DNA of 15,077 nt from Verrucomicrobiota bacterium (GTDB lineage: Bacteria > Verrucomicrobiota > Verrucomicrobiia > Chthoniobacterales > UBA10450). The DNA is taken from the NCBI GenBank assembly GCA_003218785.1, contig QHOM01000012.1:1-15077 (forward strand), written 5' to 3'. Under the pieces are notes generated by a model. It was not told the DNA's origin. It saw only the letters and a program-made list of their open reading frames with translations, and did no database searches. A program made the position numbers and the translations under genes. How positions within the stretch are numbered: position 1 is the first letter of the stretch; each line of letters begins with the position of its first letter. This document shows, in pieces, positions 14,684-15,077 of the stretch.

Positions 14684-15077
14684 CCTCGCCGGTTGCTGAC
14701 TCGTGGCTGGCGAGGATTGCTCGTGAGATAACCTTTGATCGCGCTCGTAAACGGCTCTGCAAAATCTCGCAGTTTCTGCTGACCAACGCCGGGAATTCGA
14801 CCGAACTCCGCGGATGTCGTCGGATAAACTCGCGCCATTTCGCGCAGCGAAACATCGGAGAAGATGACGTAGGCGGGCACGTCGCGTTCGTCGGCGATTT
14901 GGCGGCGCAAAACGCGCAGTTGTGCAAACAGCGCTTAGTCGCATTCGAGGTCACCGGCACGATGTTTTTTGGATTGCCTGGTCGTTTCAACATCAAACGG
15001 CTTTGTCAGTGTGATCGGTTTTCGTTCGCGCAAGGCCGCCCGTCCAGCCTCGGTTAGTTGCAGCGTCGCGAATTTTC
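14680..15077 (-). pseudogene. recQ: RecQ-type DNA helicase, C-terminal part, interrupted by an in-frame TAA
   Basis: The minus strand enters at the right edge with FATLQLTEAGRAALRERKP, which looks like the end of the winged-helix (RQC) domain. A short basic linker (TRQSKKHRAGD) and LECD follow, then TAA at 14937-14935. The same frame continues at once with ALFAQLRVLRRQIADERD, VPAYVIFSDVSLREMARVYP and FGRIPGVGQQKLRDF, a complete HRDC domain, and ends in TAG at 14682-14680. RecQ homologues read [YC]DE.LF..LR here, so TAA most simply replaces a Glu codon (GAA). The helicase core lies outside the window. If the stop is real, the cell makes a helicase lacking HRDC, which may still be active because HRDC mainly tunes DNA binding. 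Confidence 0.82.

Noticed and set aside
10592..14937. TAA possibly read as an amino acid, since it interrupts both the permease and recQ
   Set aside because: TAA is the true stop of pxpB, pxpA, the DUF3008 gene and the 14129 gene in this window, and the permease also has frameshifts, which recoding of TAA would not explain.

Overview
This window looks like a chromosomal segment from a moderately GC-rich Gram-negative soil or freshwater bacterium. My best guess is Verrucomicrobiota of the Chthoniobacterales type, based on the gene set (sucA-sucB-lpd followed by recO, a DUF3008 protein, a DUF4239 protein, several small secreted proteins) and on short GC-rich palindromic repeats between genes. 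The lineage is inferred from memory, not tested. I saw no rRNA, tRNA, CRISPR array, transposase or convincing intrinsic terminator.

Layout. Positions 1-534 (minus) hold the start of an HtrA/Deg-type periplasmic serine protease that runs off the left edge; a 151-base palindromic repeat lies inside its reading frame. From 610 to 6234 (plus) come all three subunits of 2-oxoglutarate dehydrogenase: sucA (E1), sucB (E2) and lpd (E3). Each of the two gaps between them carries a GC-rich repeat remnant. Tightly coupled to lpd are recO, a yceI-like secreted lipid-binding protein and a 79-residue membrane micro-protein (6238-7647). Next, 7723-10333 holds pxpB, pxpC and pxpA, the complete ATP-dependent 5-oxoprolinase. 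Overlapping the end of pxpA is an APC-family amino-acid permease (10323-11820) broken by two one-base losses and one nonsense codon. A small basic DUF3008 protein follows.

The right part is accessory in character. It holds a DUF4239 membrane protein with lower G+C (minus), a secreted protein of unknown function (minus), a decayed secreted gene with a frameshift and a probable internal deletion (plus), another small secreted protein (plus), and the C-terminal part of RecQ helicase (minus, HRDC domain) interrupted by an in-frame TAA and running off the right edge.

How the genes fit together: 5-oxoprolinase turns pyroglutamate into glutamate, which after deamination or transamination feeds 2-oxoglutarate into the dehydrogenase encoded just upstream; the broken permease may once have imported the substrate. 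This link is inferred from gene order.

The most interesting signals are structured repeats that sit inside reading frames without breaking them: the 151-base element in the htrA leader and a roughly 144-base hairpin-rich insertion in pxpC that adds about 47 residues. An 8-base tandem repeat also overlaps the end of pxpB. The second theme is a concentration of broken genes (permease, 13577-14096 gene, recQ), which is either real gene decay or consensus error in the assembly.
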